DNA from: an uncultured Clostridia bacterium
GTDB taxonomy: Bacteria; Bacillota; Clostridia; Lachnospirales; Anaerotignaceae
DNA length: 64,000 nt
Assembly: GCA_937901125.1 (NCBI GenBank)
Contig: CALCGT010000023.1
Span: 1 to 64,000, forward strand
Direction: 5' to 3'
Under the pieces are notes generated by a model. That model ran no database searches. It saw only the letters and a list, made by a program, of their open reading frames with translations, and was not told where the DNA came from. Made by a program: the position numbers and the translations under genes. Below, in pieces: positions 35,576-42,836 of this stretch. Each line of letters begins with the position of its first letter. Position 1 is the stretch's first letter.

Positions 35576-36571
35576 CTAACAGCCCCCGGAAACGATGTTT
35601 TTCAGTTTCACCCCATTCCCTTCTTCCCTGGCAGCCGCCGCCAGCCGTTCCTGCATAGCGGGAGAAACGCAGGCTCTGCGCCGATTGTAGTATTCATTGA
35701 CCAGCCGCAGAAATTTTTCCGGATAGACCAGCATCCCCTGCAGCAGGATCAGGTCTTTTTCCAAAAGGGGACAATGCTTCCCATAACTTTCCAGCATAGC
35801 ATGGATGCCTCTCTCTGCCCCGTCGGTCTTTTTCAGATATCTTCTCAGATAGGCTGCCAGGTCCGCCAAAGGCAGCTCCGTAGTGCATTTATCGAAATTC
35901 CCCACATAGATGCGTCCCTTTTCATCCAGCCGAAGGGCTTCCCCTTTATAGGCATTGTGGCAAAAGCCTCCTTCCCCTTCCGCTTTTTCCACAGCTTCGC
36001 CATAGCCGCCCTTTTGCAGCAATTCCTCCGCTTCCGCCGCCTGGGCCATATATTGGTCATAATATTGCAGCAGCAGCAAATCGATGGCATCATAGTTGCC
36101 CCGTTTGTCGTTTCGCCGGCGTATCTTCGCCAGCTCACTCCGCCGTTTGGCATAGAGCTTCGGCAGACGGTCTTTTTCCCAGCGGGCAGAATCGCTTTTG
36201 AGCCCCTTCGCCGCCTTGTGCATCTGCCCCAAGGTATCCGCGCCGCGGATAAAAGCTGCGGCACCGTCCTCCTCCATGGCATCCTGGGGCATCACATCCT
36301 CCAAAAGATACAGCACCCCATCACAGCGATAAAAGGGTTCCCCGTCCAAGGCCCGATAAGATCGGCTAATATTGCAGAAGCCGTTTTTTCGTAGCTGTTC
36401 CTTCACGCTGAAGGCCAGACGCAGGCTGTCCATGCTGCCCCGGGGCTTTTTCAATTCCCGAATCCCCATATCCGTACGGCAGACCAGCCCCGTTCTCGTC
36501 CGCGTGCCATGTTTGAAATGCAGTCCATATCCTTCCCACAATATTTTTTCATAGATCTCCTCCATATTCAT
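35576..36571 (-). CDS. CotS-family spore coat protein / kinase-like protein
   Basis: 331 residues with an aminoglycoside-phosphotransferase-type fold as in CotS, CotI and YutH. The N-lobe runs from ILWEGYGLHFKHGTRTRTGLV to YLLEDVMPQ; the C-lobe has the altered catalytic loop FCHNAYKGEALRLDEKGRIYVGNFDKCTTELPLADLAAYLRR (described here as a landmark) in which the usual HGD is HNA and the metal Asp may be NFD. The loss of the HGD Asp suggests a non-catalytic or unusual kinase. In Bacillus, CotS is a coat protein; this supports a spore-forming host. Ends in ordinary charged helices. Confidence 0.75.
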   Translation of the reverse strand: MNMEEIYEKILWEGYGLHFKHGTRTRTGLVCRTDMGIRELKKPRGSMDSLRLAFSVKEQLRKNGFCNISRSYRALDGEPFYRCDGVLYLLEDVMPQDAMEEDGAAAFIRGADTLGQMHKAAKGLKSDSARWEKDRLPKLYAKRRSELAKIRRRNDKRGNYDAIDLLLLQYYDQYMAQAAEAEELLQKGGYGEAVEKAEGEGGFCHNAYKGEALRLDEKGRIYVGNFDKCTTELPLADLAAYLRRYLKKTDGAERGIHAMLESYGKHCPLLEKDLILLQGMLVYPEKFLRLVNEYYNRRRACVSPAMQERLAAAAREEGNGVKLKNIVSGGC

Positions 36572-36626
36572 TCCCCCTGCTTCCCGACCGAAAATCGTCT
36601 CTGAAACATTCTATGGAACAGGCAAT

Positions 36627-36650
36627 CAAAAAAGACCACCTTAGCGGTCT
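36627..36650 (-). terminator. Second terminator leftward of tRNA-Lys
   Basis: AGACC-ACCTTAGC-GGTCT (36633-36650), with A6 on its left, which on the reverse strand gives a T6 tail. It may back up the tRNA terminator or insulate the CotS-like gene. Confidence 0.6.
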
Positions 36651-36683
36651 GGATTTTCAGGAAAAGTCCTGGGGGGGGACAAA

Positions 36684-36720
36684 CAAAAAAGAAGCGAACC
36701 AAGCATAAAGCTTAGCCCGC
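36684..36720 (-). terminator. Terminator of tRNA-Lys
   Basis: Reverse strand GCGGGCTAAGC-TTTAT-GCTTGGTTCGC forms 11 pairs including wobbles (36694-36720) and is followed by TTCTTTTTTG. Confidence 0.85.
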
Positions 36721-36736
36721 CTCTCCTTTTATAAGC

Positions 36737-36809
36737 TGCGCCCTCAGGGACTCGAACCCTGGACCCACTGATTAAGAGTCAGTTGCTCTACCAACTGAGC
36801 TAAGGGCGC
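36737..36809 (-). tRNA. tRNA-Lys (anticodon CTT)
   Basis: A 73-base cloverleaf on the reverse strand: acceptor GCGCCCT/AGGGCGC, D-stem GCTC/GAGC, anticodon stem ACTGA/TCAGT with loop CTCTTAA (anticodon CTT, reads AAG), T-arm CAGGG-TTCGAGT-CCCTG and discriminator A. CCA is not encoded. The neighbouring rightward gene is the CCA-adding enzyme. It stands alone with its own promoter and terminator. Confidence 0.97.
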
Positions 36810-36829
36810 ATATCTCAATTGCAAAAAAT

Positions 36830-36858
36830 ATGATACCACTAACTTTTCCAAATGTCAA
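36830..36858 (-). promoter_or_regulatory. Promoter of tRNA-Lys
   Basis: Reverse strand TTGACA (36853-36858), 17-base spacer, TATCAT (36830-36835), about 20 bases upstream of the tRNA 5' end. Confidence 0.85.
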
Positions 36859-36911
36859 CGTATTTTTTCATAAAAAAGAAAAAATTTAAAAACCAGCATT
36901 GGGACTGTTTA

Positions 36912-36957
36912 CAAACCCATACATCTATGGTGCTGTTTGGGTTTTTTATGATATAAT
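36912..36957 (+). promoter_or_regulatory. Extended -10 promoter of cca, overlapping a terminator-like hairpin
   Basis: TGATATAAT (36949-36957) is an extended -10; no good -35. AAACCCA (36912-36918) can pair with TGGGTTT (36937-36943), followed by T's, so the site may also block incoming transcription. Confidence 0.5.
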
Positions 36958-36990
36958 GGGCGCAACGCTATCCGATGGGAGGTTTTAAAC

Positions 36991-38220
36991 TTGAACAAAC
37001 TGAAAGTTACCATGCCCGCCGATGCGGCATTGATTTTAGATACCCTGAACAAAGGCGGTCACGAGGCCTATATCGTCGGCGGCTGTGTGCGAGATTCCAT
37101 TTTGGGGCGCATCCCTCAGGATTGGGACATCACCACCTCTGCCCTGCCCGAAGAAACAAAGGCTCTGTTCGACCACACCTTTGATACGGGCATCCAGCAC
37201 GGCACCATCACCGTGGTGCTCCATAAGGAAAATTACGAGGTGACCACTTATCGTGTGGACGGCGAATATGCCGACTGCCGCCACCCCGATGCTGTTTCCT
37301 TCACAAAAAACCTGACGGAAGACCTGCTCCGCCGGGACTTTACCATGAACGCCATCGCCTACCACCCCGCCGAAGGCTTCCGCGACCCCTTCCACGGGCA
37401 GGAGGATATTGCGGCGGAAACCATCCGCGGCGTAGGCAACCCTGCTCTGCGGTTTCAGGAGGATGCCTTGCGGATGCTGCGCTGTGTACGCTTTGCGGCA
37501 CAGCTGGGTTTCCAGATTGAAGAGGAAACCTGGGCGGCTCTCTGCGCCAATACAGCATTGATCCAGAAAATCAGCGTAGAACGGATTCGGGAGGAACTGG
37601 AAAAGCTGTGGCTTTCTCCTTTTAAAGAAAAAATGCCCCTCCTTTGGGAAAGTGGTCTGCTGGCGCAGATCGACCCCACCTTGTCCGCCCGTCTGATTGC
37701 TCGCAGTCAGACGATTTTAGACGAAATTTCCGCTTGCCCCAAGGATGCCCTGCTCCGTTGGTGCGTTGTTTCGCAGGATTATACTTCCGCTGAAGCGAAA
37801 AGCTTCCTGAAAGGCATGAAATTCGATAACCATACCCTGAAACGGGTTTGCCTGCTGCTGGACTATCTGCCCCATGACATACCCACAGAGGCTTATCCCC
37901 TGCGGAAGCTGGCAGGCACCATCGGCGAAGAAGCCATGGAACAGCTGCTGCTGCTGCAATCTATCCTTCGCCCCGCTTCCCCACACCGGGAAAGCAAGGC
38001 ACTGCTCAAAAAGATTCTGGCAGAGGGGGACTGTCTGACCCTGAAAACATTGAAACTGTCTGGCAAAGACCTGATGGATATGGGCGCGCCCCACGGCAAA
38101 GAACTGGGCAGTATCCTTGCAGAACTGCTGGATATGGTTCTGCAGGAGCCTGCAAAAAATACAAAAGAAATTCTGACAAAACAGGCCCGCTCCATTCTGG
38201 AAGAAAAAGGTCTGCTGTAA
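36991..38220 (+). CDS. cca: CCA tRNA nucleotidyltransferase
   Basis: 409 residues, class II nucleotidyltransferase that adds CCA to tRNA 3' ends. YIVGGCVRDSILGRIPQDWDITTSA holds the nucleotidyl-transfer motif (GGxVRD and the DxD Asp pair, DWD), LTEDLLRRDFTMNAIAY is motif B/C, and RFQEDALRMLRCVRFAAQLGF is the region reading the incoming base (E-D-x-x-R). The C-terminal half is helical. The start is TTG at 36991, 8 bases after GGGAGG; no ATG in frame fits better. As the neighbouring tRNA-Lys lacks encoded CCA, this enzyme is needed for it. Confidence 0.95.
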   Translation: MNKLKVTMPADAALILDTLNKGGHEAYIVGGCVRDSILGRIPQDWDITTSALPEETKALFDHTFDTGIQHGTITVVLHKENYEVTTYRVDGEYADCRHPDAVSFTKNLTEDLLRRDFTMNAIAYHPAEGFRDPFHGQEDIAAETIRGVGNPALRFQEDALRMLRCVRFAAQLGFQIEEETWAALCANTALIQKISVERIREELEKLWLSPFKEKMPLLWESGLLAQIDPTLSARLIARSQTILDEISACPKDALLRWCVVSQDYTSAEAKSFLKGMKFDNHTLKRVCLLLDYLPHDIPTEAYPLRKLAGTIGEEAMEQLLLLQSILRPASPHRESKALLKKILAEGDCLTLKTLKLSGKDLMDMGAPHGKELGSILAELLDMVLQEPAKNTKEILTKQARSILEEKGLL

Positions 38221-38231
38221 GGAGGAGTAGT

Positions 38232-39062
38232 ATGATCGGTGAAAAAGGCTTTATTTTGGAAAATGGTGTGGAACTGCCCTTCCTGGGCTTCGGCACCTAT
38301 CTGGTGAAAGAAGAAAGCATCCTTCTGGATGCATTGCAGGCAGGCTATCGCCATCTGGATACCGCCAGAAGATATGAAAATGAGAAAGAAGTAGGTCGGG
38401 CTGTGAAAAACAGCTGCATCCCCCGTCGAGAAATCTTCCTGACCTCCAAGGTATGGAAAACAGAACTAGGCTACGATAAGACCATGAAAAGCTTTGATGC
38501 CACCCTAAAGGACTTGGGAGTAAATTATCTGGATCTGTTCCTGATCCATTGGCCCATGCCTTACCCCGGCGCAGACTGGAAGCCATTGGTGACGGAAAGC
38601 TGGAAGGCTTTAGAGCAGCTTTATGAAGAAGGGGCTGTCCGTGCCATTGGGGTCTGCAATTTCCTGCCCCAGCATCTGCTGCATCTGATGAAAAACGCCA
38701 ACACCCTGCCTATGGTAGATCAGCTGGAATTCCACCCCGGCTATCCCCAGCATGCCACCACCGCTTTCTGCATGAACCACGGCATACAGGCAGAGGCTTG
38801 GAGCCCCTTTGGACGGGAAAAACTGCTGGATGACCCTCTGATCTTGGAGCTGGCGAAAAAATACGAGAAAAGTCCTGCCCAGATCTGCCTGCGGTTCTGC
38901 CTGCAGAATAATGTGCTGCCCCTGCCCAAATCATCCACACCGAAGCGGATGAAAGCAAATCTGGAACTCTTCGATTTTGATTTGGAATTGGAGGATGTGT
39001 ATCGGCTGATGACCATGCCTCAGACGGGATGGTCGAGGATTCATCCGGAGCATTTTGCATAA
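38232..39062 (+). CDS. Aldo/keto reductase
   Basis: 276 residues, (beta/alpha)8 barrel using NADPH. The catalytic tetrad is visible: Asp and Tyr in LDTARRYENEKEVG, Lys in TSKVWK and His in LIHWPMP. SSTPKRMKANLELFDFDL near the end is the usual cofactor-binding segment. Substrates of this family are aldehydes, ketones or 2,5-diketo-gluconate; none can be assigned. The ATG lies behind AAGGAGGAG, 11 bases after cca, so the two form an operon. Confidence 0.93.
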   Translation: MIGEKGFILENGVELPFLGFGTYLVKEESILLDALQAGYRHLDTARRYENEKEVGRAVKNSCIPRREIFLTSKVWKTELGYDKTMKSFDATLKDLGVNYLDLFLIHWPMPYPGADWKPLVTESWKALEQLYEEGAVRAIGVCNFLPQHLLHLMKNANTLPMVDQLEFHPGYPQHATTAFCMNHGIQAEAWSPFGREKLLDDPLILELAKKYEKSPAQICLRFCLQNNVLPLPKSSTPKRMKANLELFDFDLELEDVYRLMTMPQTGWSRIHPEHFA

Positions 39063-39134
39063 AAAGCATCCAACAGACGTAAATAACTCGGTGGTCAAAA
39101 ATACCAAGAACCTCTCTTTTTCCTGAAGAATACA

Positions 39135-39163
39135 TTGACAGAACTAAAGTGTGATAGTAAAAT
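39135..39163 (+). promoter_or_regulatory. Promoter of the mgtE leader
   Basis: TTGACA (39135-39140), 17-base spacer, TAAAAT (39158-39163). RNA would start near 39170, giving a leader of about 340 bases before mgtE. Confidence 0.8.
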
Positions 39164-39203
39164 AGATTTTATTGAATGAATATTACGAATGTGAGGTGAG
39201 ATC

Positions 39204-39290
39204 ATGGACGGCAGTAGTGGTAGTCGAAGTACAGGCAAGGTATTCATATGTTGTCAGAAATGGGACGACCCTCCGTCGTTTCTGTTCTGA
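39204..39290 (+). CDS. 28-residue leader peptide upstream of mgtE, MgtL-like in logic
   Basis: An ATG at 39204, 4 bases after GAGGTGAG, opens a frame of 28 codons ending TGA at 39288-39290. It is rich in Ser, Gly and Thr at first and ends WDDPPSFLF. The Asp-Asp-Pro-Pro codons (39264-39275) form the top of a terminator-like stem-loop (39253-39291). In enterobacteria, acidic/proline-rich leader peptides such as MgtL destabilise the ribosome at low Mg2+ and raise expression of Mg2+ transporters. The same logic is inferred here for mgtE. It might also be a chance frame, but promoter, ribosome site and hairpin placement argue for function. Confidence 0.65.
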   Translation: MDGSSGSRSTGKVFICCQKWDDPPSFLF

Positions 39291-39299
39291 CTTTATTTT
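39253..39299 (+). terminator. Terminator-like attenuator hairpin within the leader peptide frame
   Basis: GTCAGAA (39253-39259) pairs with TTCTGAC (39285-39291), and ACGAC (39265-39269) with GTCGT (39275-39279) around the loop CCTCC. TTTATTTT follows. CAGAA can alternatively pair with TTCTG at 39280-39284. The stem covers codons 17-28 of the leader peptide, so translation and folding must interfere. Confidence 0.7.
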
Positions 39300-39327
39300 C
39301 ATGCGCTAATATATGATAATATATGAG

Positions 39328-39447
39328 TACCATTGTCCATTCTAAAGCTGCACTGCATCGGCATAAGACGTGTGTAGGGCTTGCAGGCTGTCAGGTGACA
39401 ATGGTATTTTTATGTTCATTTTCACCTGCAGTGCAATGCTTTATGCC
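39328..39447 (+). promoter_or_regulatory. Second attenuator of mgtE with competing pairings
   Basis: TACCATTGTC (39328-39337) pairs with GACAATGGTA (39397-39406) and is followed by T5: a terminator with a long loop. Within that loop, TGCACTGCA (39349-39357) is fully complementary to TGCAGTGCA (39427-39435) downstream, and GGCATAA (39360-39366) to TTATGCC (39441-39447). These long-range pairings cross each other and the terminator, so different folds exclude one another. The M-box core motif (GCCAAUGGGUCAAC) is not seen. Confidence 0.6.
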
Positions 39448-39510
39448 GCCTTTCCACAACGGATTCCTTTGGACCGTATTCAGCTAGATGTATAAAGGAG
39501 GCAAAAGGCA

Positions 39511-40929
39511 ATGAACACAAAAAAGAATATTTTAAACGAACCGATCGTATTAACACATCAGCAGGACTATAAAGAAGAGATCGCCAACATCATCAGAAGC
39601 GACCTGACCCCCAAACTTTTACGAAAACGGCTTCTGGAATATCACAAAAACGATATTGCCGCTGCCATTGCGCTCCTCAAAAAAGAGGAGCGATACAAAT
39701 TATACAGCATATTGGATGCTCCGATGCTGTCTGACATTTTAGAGTATACAGAAAATTTGCCTGTGTATTTGAATGAAATGGGGATGAAAAAAAGAGTAGA
39801 AATTTTATCTCAGTTAGAAGTATCCACAGCAGCAGACTATCTGCAGCAGCTGGAAAAAACAGAATGTCACAATATCCTTGATCTCTTGACGGAAGATGTT
39901 AAGAACAGGATCCATTTTCTCTGTTCCTTCGATGAGGATGAAATCGGCAGCAAAATGACAGATAATTATATTTCTATCCCCACTGATCTCAGTATACGGC
40001 AAGCAATGAAGGAATTGATCACGCAGGCAGCCGACAACGATAATATCGGGACAATCTATGCAGTAGATCAGGCAGGCGTCCTGATCGGTGCCATTGATTT
40101 GAAGGATTTAATCATCGCAAGGGAAAATACCCCCCTTGAAGATATCCTTATGACGTCCTATCCTTATATCTATGCAAACGAGCAGATCGAAGACTGTTTA
40201 GAAAGGATAAAGGGCTATTCTGAGGATTCCATCCCCGTGTTGGATTCCGAGAACAGACTGAAGGGCGTATTGACAGCTCAGGATGTCACCCAGCTGATTG
40301 ATGATGAAATGGGGGATGATTACGCCAAGCTAGCCGGCCTGACCTCCGAGGAAGATCTGCACGAGCCTCTCAGAAAAAGTATCGGCAAACGGTTGCCTTG
40401 GCTTATCATCCTGCTAGGAATGGGCATTCTGGTATCCAGCGTAGTCGGGCTTTTCGAAAACGTAGTAGCTCATCTTGCGCTGATCGTGTGCTTCCAGTCT
40501 CTGGTACTGGATATGGCAGGTAATGTAGGTACCCAATCTCTGGCCGTTACCATCCGCGTACTAATGGATGAACAGCTCAGCGGCAAACAGAAGCTTTTCC
40601 TCGTTTGGAAGGAATCCCGTGTAGGACTGCTCAACGGGCTAATTCTAGGGTTGCTTTCCTTCCTGCTCATCGGGGCATATCTGATATTTTTCAAAGGACA
40701 ACCGGCAGCACTGGCCTTCTCCGTATCCTTCTGTACCGGTGCAGCCCTGCTCGTATCCATGCTGTTATCCAGCATTTCCGGAACCACTGTTCCCCTCTTT
40801 TTTAAAAAACTGAATATTGACCCGGCTGTAGCTTCCGGTCCCCTGATCACAACCATCAACGATTTGGTTGCGGTGGTGACCTATTACGGCTTGGCATGGA
40901 TCCTGCTGATCAACATCCTACAGTTTTAA
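39511..40929 (+). CDS. mgtE: MgtE-type magnesium transporter
   Basis: 472 residues. A helical N domain (about 25-130) and two CBS domains (about 140-265; IGTIYAVDQAGVLIGAIDL and IPVLDSENRLKGVLTAQD) form the cytoplasmic Mg2+ sensor that closes the pore when Mg2+ is high. The C-terminal membrane domain (about 290-472) has LDMAGNVGTQSLAVTIRVL and the pore segment IDPAVASGPLITTINDLVAVVTYYG with its conserved Asp. It is a homodimeric Mg2+ channel of the cell membrane. The ATG follows AAAGGAGGCAAAAGGCA. The leader described above suggests control at the RNA level as well. Confidence 0.97.
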   Translation: MNTKKNILNEPIVLTHQQDYKEEIANIIRSDLTPKLLRKRLLEYHKNDIAAAIALLKKEERYKLYSILDAPMLSDILEYTENLPVYLNEMGMKKRVEILSQLEVSTAADYLQQLEKTECHNILDLLTEDVKNRIHFLCSFDEDEIGSKMTDNYISIPTDLSIRQAMKELITQAADNDNIGTIYAVDQAGVLIGAIDLKDLIIARENTPLEDILMTSYPYIYANEQIEDCLERIKGYSEDSIPVLDSENRLKGVLTAQDVTQLIDDEMGDDYAKLAGLTSEEDLHEPLRKSIGKRLPWLIILLGMGILVSSVVGLFENVVAHLALIVCFQSLVLDMAGNVGTQSLAVTIRVLMDEQLSGKQKLFLVWKESRVGLLNGLILGLLSFLLIGAYLIFFKGQPAALAFSVSFCTGAALLVSMLLSSISGTTVPLFFKKLNIDPAVASGPLITTINDLVAVVTYYGLAWILLINILQF

Positions 40930-40954
40930 TGGGGCAGCGGCAGATCCCCTTTCC

Positions 40955-40992
40955 AAAAAGAAGCAGACGAAAGTTTTTCGTCTGCTTCTTTG
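40955..40992. terminator. Bidirectional terminator between mgtE and folA
   Basis: AAAGAAGCAGACGAAA (about 40957-40972) pairs with TTTCGTCTGCTTCTTT (about 40976-40991), between convergent genes. Confidence 0.9.
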
Positions 40993-40995
40993 CTT

Positions 40996-41487
40996 TTAAT
41001 TCTTCTTTTCGTATATATCAAAGGAAAACTTCACACCATTCTCCTCCTGCACTTCCCCTTTTTCCGCCAATTCCCAATGAGGGTTTTCATCCAGATTGGG
41101 GAAGGTGGTATCCGCAGGGTAGGTATGATAAATTTTTGTCACATACGCCTTTTCACACTGGGGCAGAAGCTGTGCATAGATGCTGCCGCCGCCGGCAACA
41201 AAAACCTGTTTCCCTGCGTAGGGTTCCAGCACCTTAGGCAAATCGGCCAAATCGTGGCACAGCACAACGCCTTCTGCTTCATAAGTCTGATTTGTTGTCA
41301 GTACGATATTCACCCGATTGGGCAAGGGCTTTTGATTGGGGAAGGATTCCAGAGTTTTTCTCCCCATAACCAGCACATTGCCTGTGGTTTTCCCACGGAA
41401 ATTTTTCATATCTGCAGAAATGCGCTGCAGCAAATTGCCATCTTTGCCAATGCCCCATTTTTCATCAACTGCTACGATAATATCCAT
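40996..41487 (-). CDS. folA: Dihydrofolate reductase
   Basis: 163 residues, the usual length. It reduces dihydrofolate to tetrahydrofolate with NADPH. IVAVDEKWGIGKDGNLLQRISADMKNFRGKT is the N-terminal strand and Met20-type loop; the family Asp/Glu of the active site is Asp26 in SADMKNF. VLVMGRKTLESF and VFVAGGGSIYAQLLP are the NADPH-binding signatures. It restores the folate used by thymidylate synthase, whose gene lies directly upstream, separated by a cloverleaf-like structured spacer. Confidence 0.96.
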   Translation of the reverse strand: MDIIVAVDEKWGIGKDGNLLQRISADMKNFRGKTTGNVLVMGRKTLESFPNQKPLPNRVNIVLTTNQTYEAEGVVLCHDLADLPKVLEPYAGKQVFVAGGGSIYAQLLPQCEKAYVTKIYHTYPADTTFPNLDENPHWELAEKGEVQEENGVKFSFDIYEKKN

Positions 41488-41513
41488 AAAATCTCATCCT
41501 TTCCATCCGATTC

Positions 41514-41616
41514 GTAGATTTGCTCCTCAAATCTACTCATGACAAACCGCATCTTGCGATGCTCCAAAACGTCTTTGTCGTTTTCGCCATAAGCCTGCGT
41601 CTTATGGCAGTTTGTC
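41514..41616 (-). repeat. Cloverleaf-shaped palindromic element between thyA and folA
   Basis: GACAAAC (41541-41547) pairs with GTTTGTC (41610-41616) and closes three hairpins: GCATC-TTGC-GATGC (41549-41562), AAAACG-TCTTTGT-CGTTTT (41566-41584) and GCCATAAG-CCTGCGT-CTTATGGC (41586-41608). A fourth hairpin GTAGATTTG-CTCCT-CAAATCTAC (41514-41536) stands beside it. The outer stem overlaps the thyA stop codon. It is tRNA-sized but lacks tRNA signatures. A palindromic repeat or an mRNA processing element is possible. Confidence 0.7.
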
Positions 41617-42445
41617 AGATGGCTACGGGCACTTTGCCCAGAGACTTATGATACTGATAGTCCTCCACGATGAAATCATCCACGGTGAAATCATAGAAAT
41701 TTTTCACTTCAGGGTTCAGTCTCCCCTTTGGCGCAGGCAGGGGTTCTCTTTCCAGCATCTGCTTCACCATATCCACATGTCTGTCATAAATATGCATATC
41801 AGAGATCACGTGGATCAGCTCGCCGGGCTCCAGACCGCTCACCTGAGCGAACATCATTAGCAGGGCGGAATACTGCACCACATTCCAGTTATTTGCTGTC
41901 AAAGTATCCTGAGAACGCTGATTCAGAATACCATTCAGTTTATTGCCTGTCACGTTGAAGGTCATGCTGTAGGCACAGGGTTCCAGTCCCATTTCCGTCA
42001 GGTCTGCAAAGTTATAAATATTCGTCATGATCCGTCGGGAGGCAGGGGTATTTTTCAGCTGCCACAGCACGTTATCCACCTGATCCATTTCGCCGTGGGG
42101 GAATTTATATTTCACCCCCAGCTGATAGCCGTACGCCTTACCGATGGAACCAGTCTGATCCGCCCAGGAATCCCAGATCCTGCTGTTCAGGTCGTTTACA
42201 TTGTTAGATTTTTTCTGCCAGATCCACAAGATTTCATCGATGGCAGCCTTCCAGTTGGTATAGCGCAGGGTCATCAGGGGAAATTCCTCCTGCAGGTTAT
42301 AGCGATTCACCACGCCAAAGGTCTTGATGGTATAGGCAGGGGTACCATCCTCCCAAACGGGGCGCACTTTTTCGTTTTCTGTAGAAAACCCACTCTCTAA
42401 AATCTGCCTGCAATTTGCTTTGAAAATTTCATCTGCTCTGCTCAA
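41615..42445 (-). CDS. thyA: Thymidylate synthase, divergent type
   Basis: 276 residues. It methylates dUMP to dTMP with methylene-tetrahydrofolate. The nucleophile Cys is in LEPCAYSMTFNV; canonical ThyA has P-C-H there, so His is replaced by Ala. NQRSQDTLTANNWNV corresponds to QRSxDxxLGxPFN with W-N for F-N, and ISDMHIYDRH to the GDxHIYxNH substrate loop. The N-terminal SRADEIFKANCRQIL is typical of clostridial members. The start is TTG at 42445 after GGAGGAG. It forms an operon with folA. Confidence 0.9.
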   Translation of the reverse strand: MSRADEIFKANCRQILESGFSTENEKVRPVWEDGTPAYTIKTFGVVNRYNLQEEFPLMTLRYTNWKAAIDEILWIWQKKSNNVNDLNSRIWDSWADQTGSIGKAYGYQLGVKYKFPHGEMDQVDNVLWQLKNTPASRRIMTNIYNFADLTEMGLEPCAYSMTFNVTGNKLNGILNQRSQDTLTANNWNVVQYSALLMMFAQVSGLEPGELIHVISDMHIYDRHVDMVKQMLEREPLPAPKGRLNPEVKNFYDFTVDDFIVEDYQYHKSLGKVPVAI

Positions 42446-42664
42446 AGCGACTCCTCCTTCATCTCTTTTTCCTCTATCTTCTTCCGAAAAATCGGATACT
42501 TGTCCATAATAAATTTATTATACTCAAAATCCCTCTTTTTTGCTATCCCCATATTCATGCGGAGCAGAAAAAGGTTTTTATATTATATAACCCCCTCTTT
42601 TTCCGCGGATTTGCATGTTCTTTTTTCCATACACAGCGGAAAATTGCTTGTCCTTTCTCCAAAA

Positions 42665-42754
42665 AGGGGTGTCCCCTTGTTGCTTCTTTTTCATTTTTAT
42701 GGTATATTTTTTCTAATGGCAAAAAGCATCTGTTTTTCCATTGCGGACACCCCT
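42665..42754. repeat. 10-bp inverted repeat flanking the livJ promoter
   Basis: AGGGGTGTCC (42665-42674) and its exact complement GGACACCCCT (42745-42754) frame the promoter at 42680-42708. They could be paired operator half-sites or an RNA/DNA stem; no regulator is known. The rest of 42446-42836 is AT-rich with no gene. Confidence 0.5.
42680..42708 (+). promoter_or_regulatory. Promoter of the liv operon
   Basis: TTGCTT (42680-42685), 17-base spacer, TATATT (42703-42708) preceded by TGG (extended -10). About 130 bases upstream of livJ. Confidence 0.65.
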
Positions 42755-42836
42755 GTTGGAATACATAGCCTACAGAAAAAACGACGTTTTCCGGTTGGAT
42801 GCTTTCCGGGAATCCATTTATGGGAGGTTGTAAATT

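Noticed and set aside
39170..39500. M-box (ykoK) magnesium riboswitch upstream of mgtE
   Set aside because: The conserved core GCCAAUGGGUCAAC and the AGGUGAGGCUCC start are not found in the leader, although a GAGGTGAG occurs as the ribosome site of the leader peptide.
41541..41616. A tRNA gene in the thyA-folA spacer
   Set aside because: The shape is cloverleaf-like but T-arm, D-arm and anticodon-loop conserved bases are missing.
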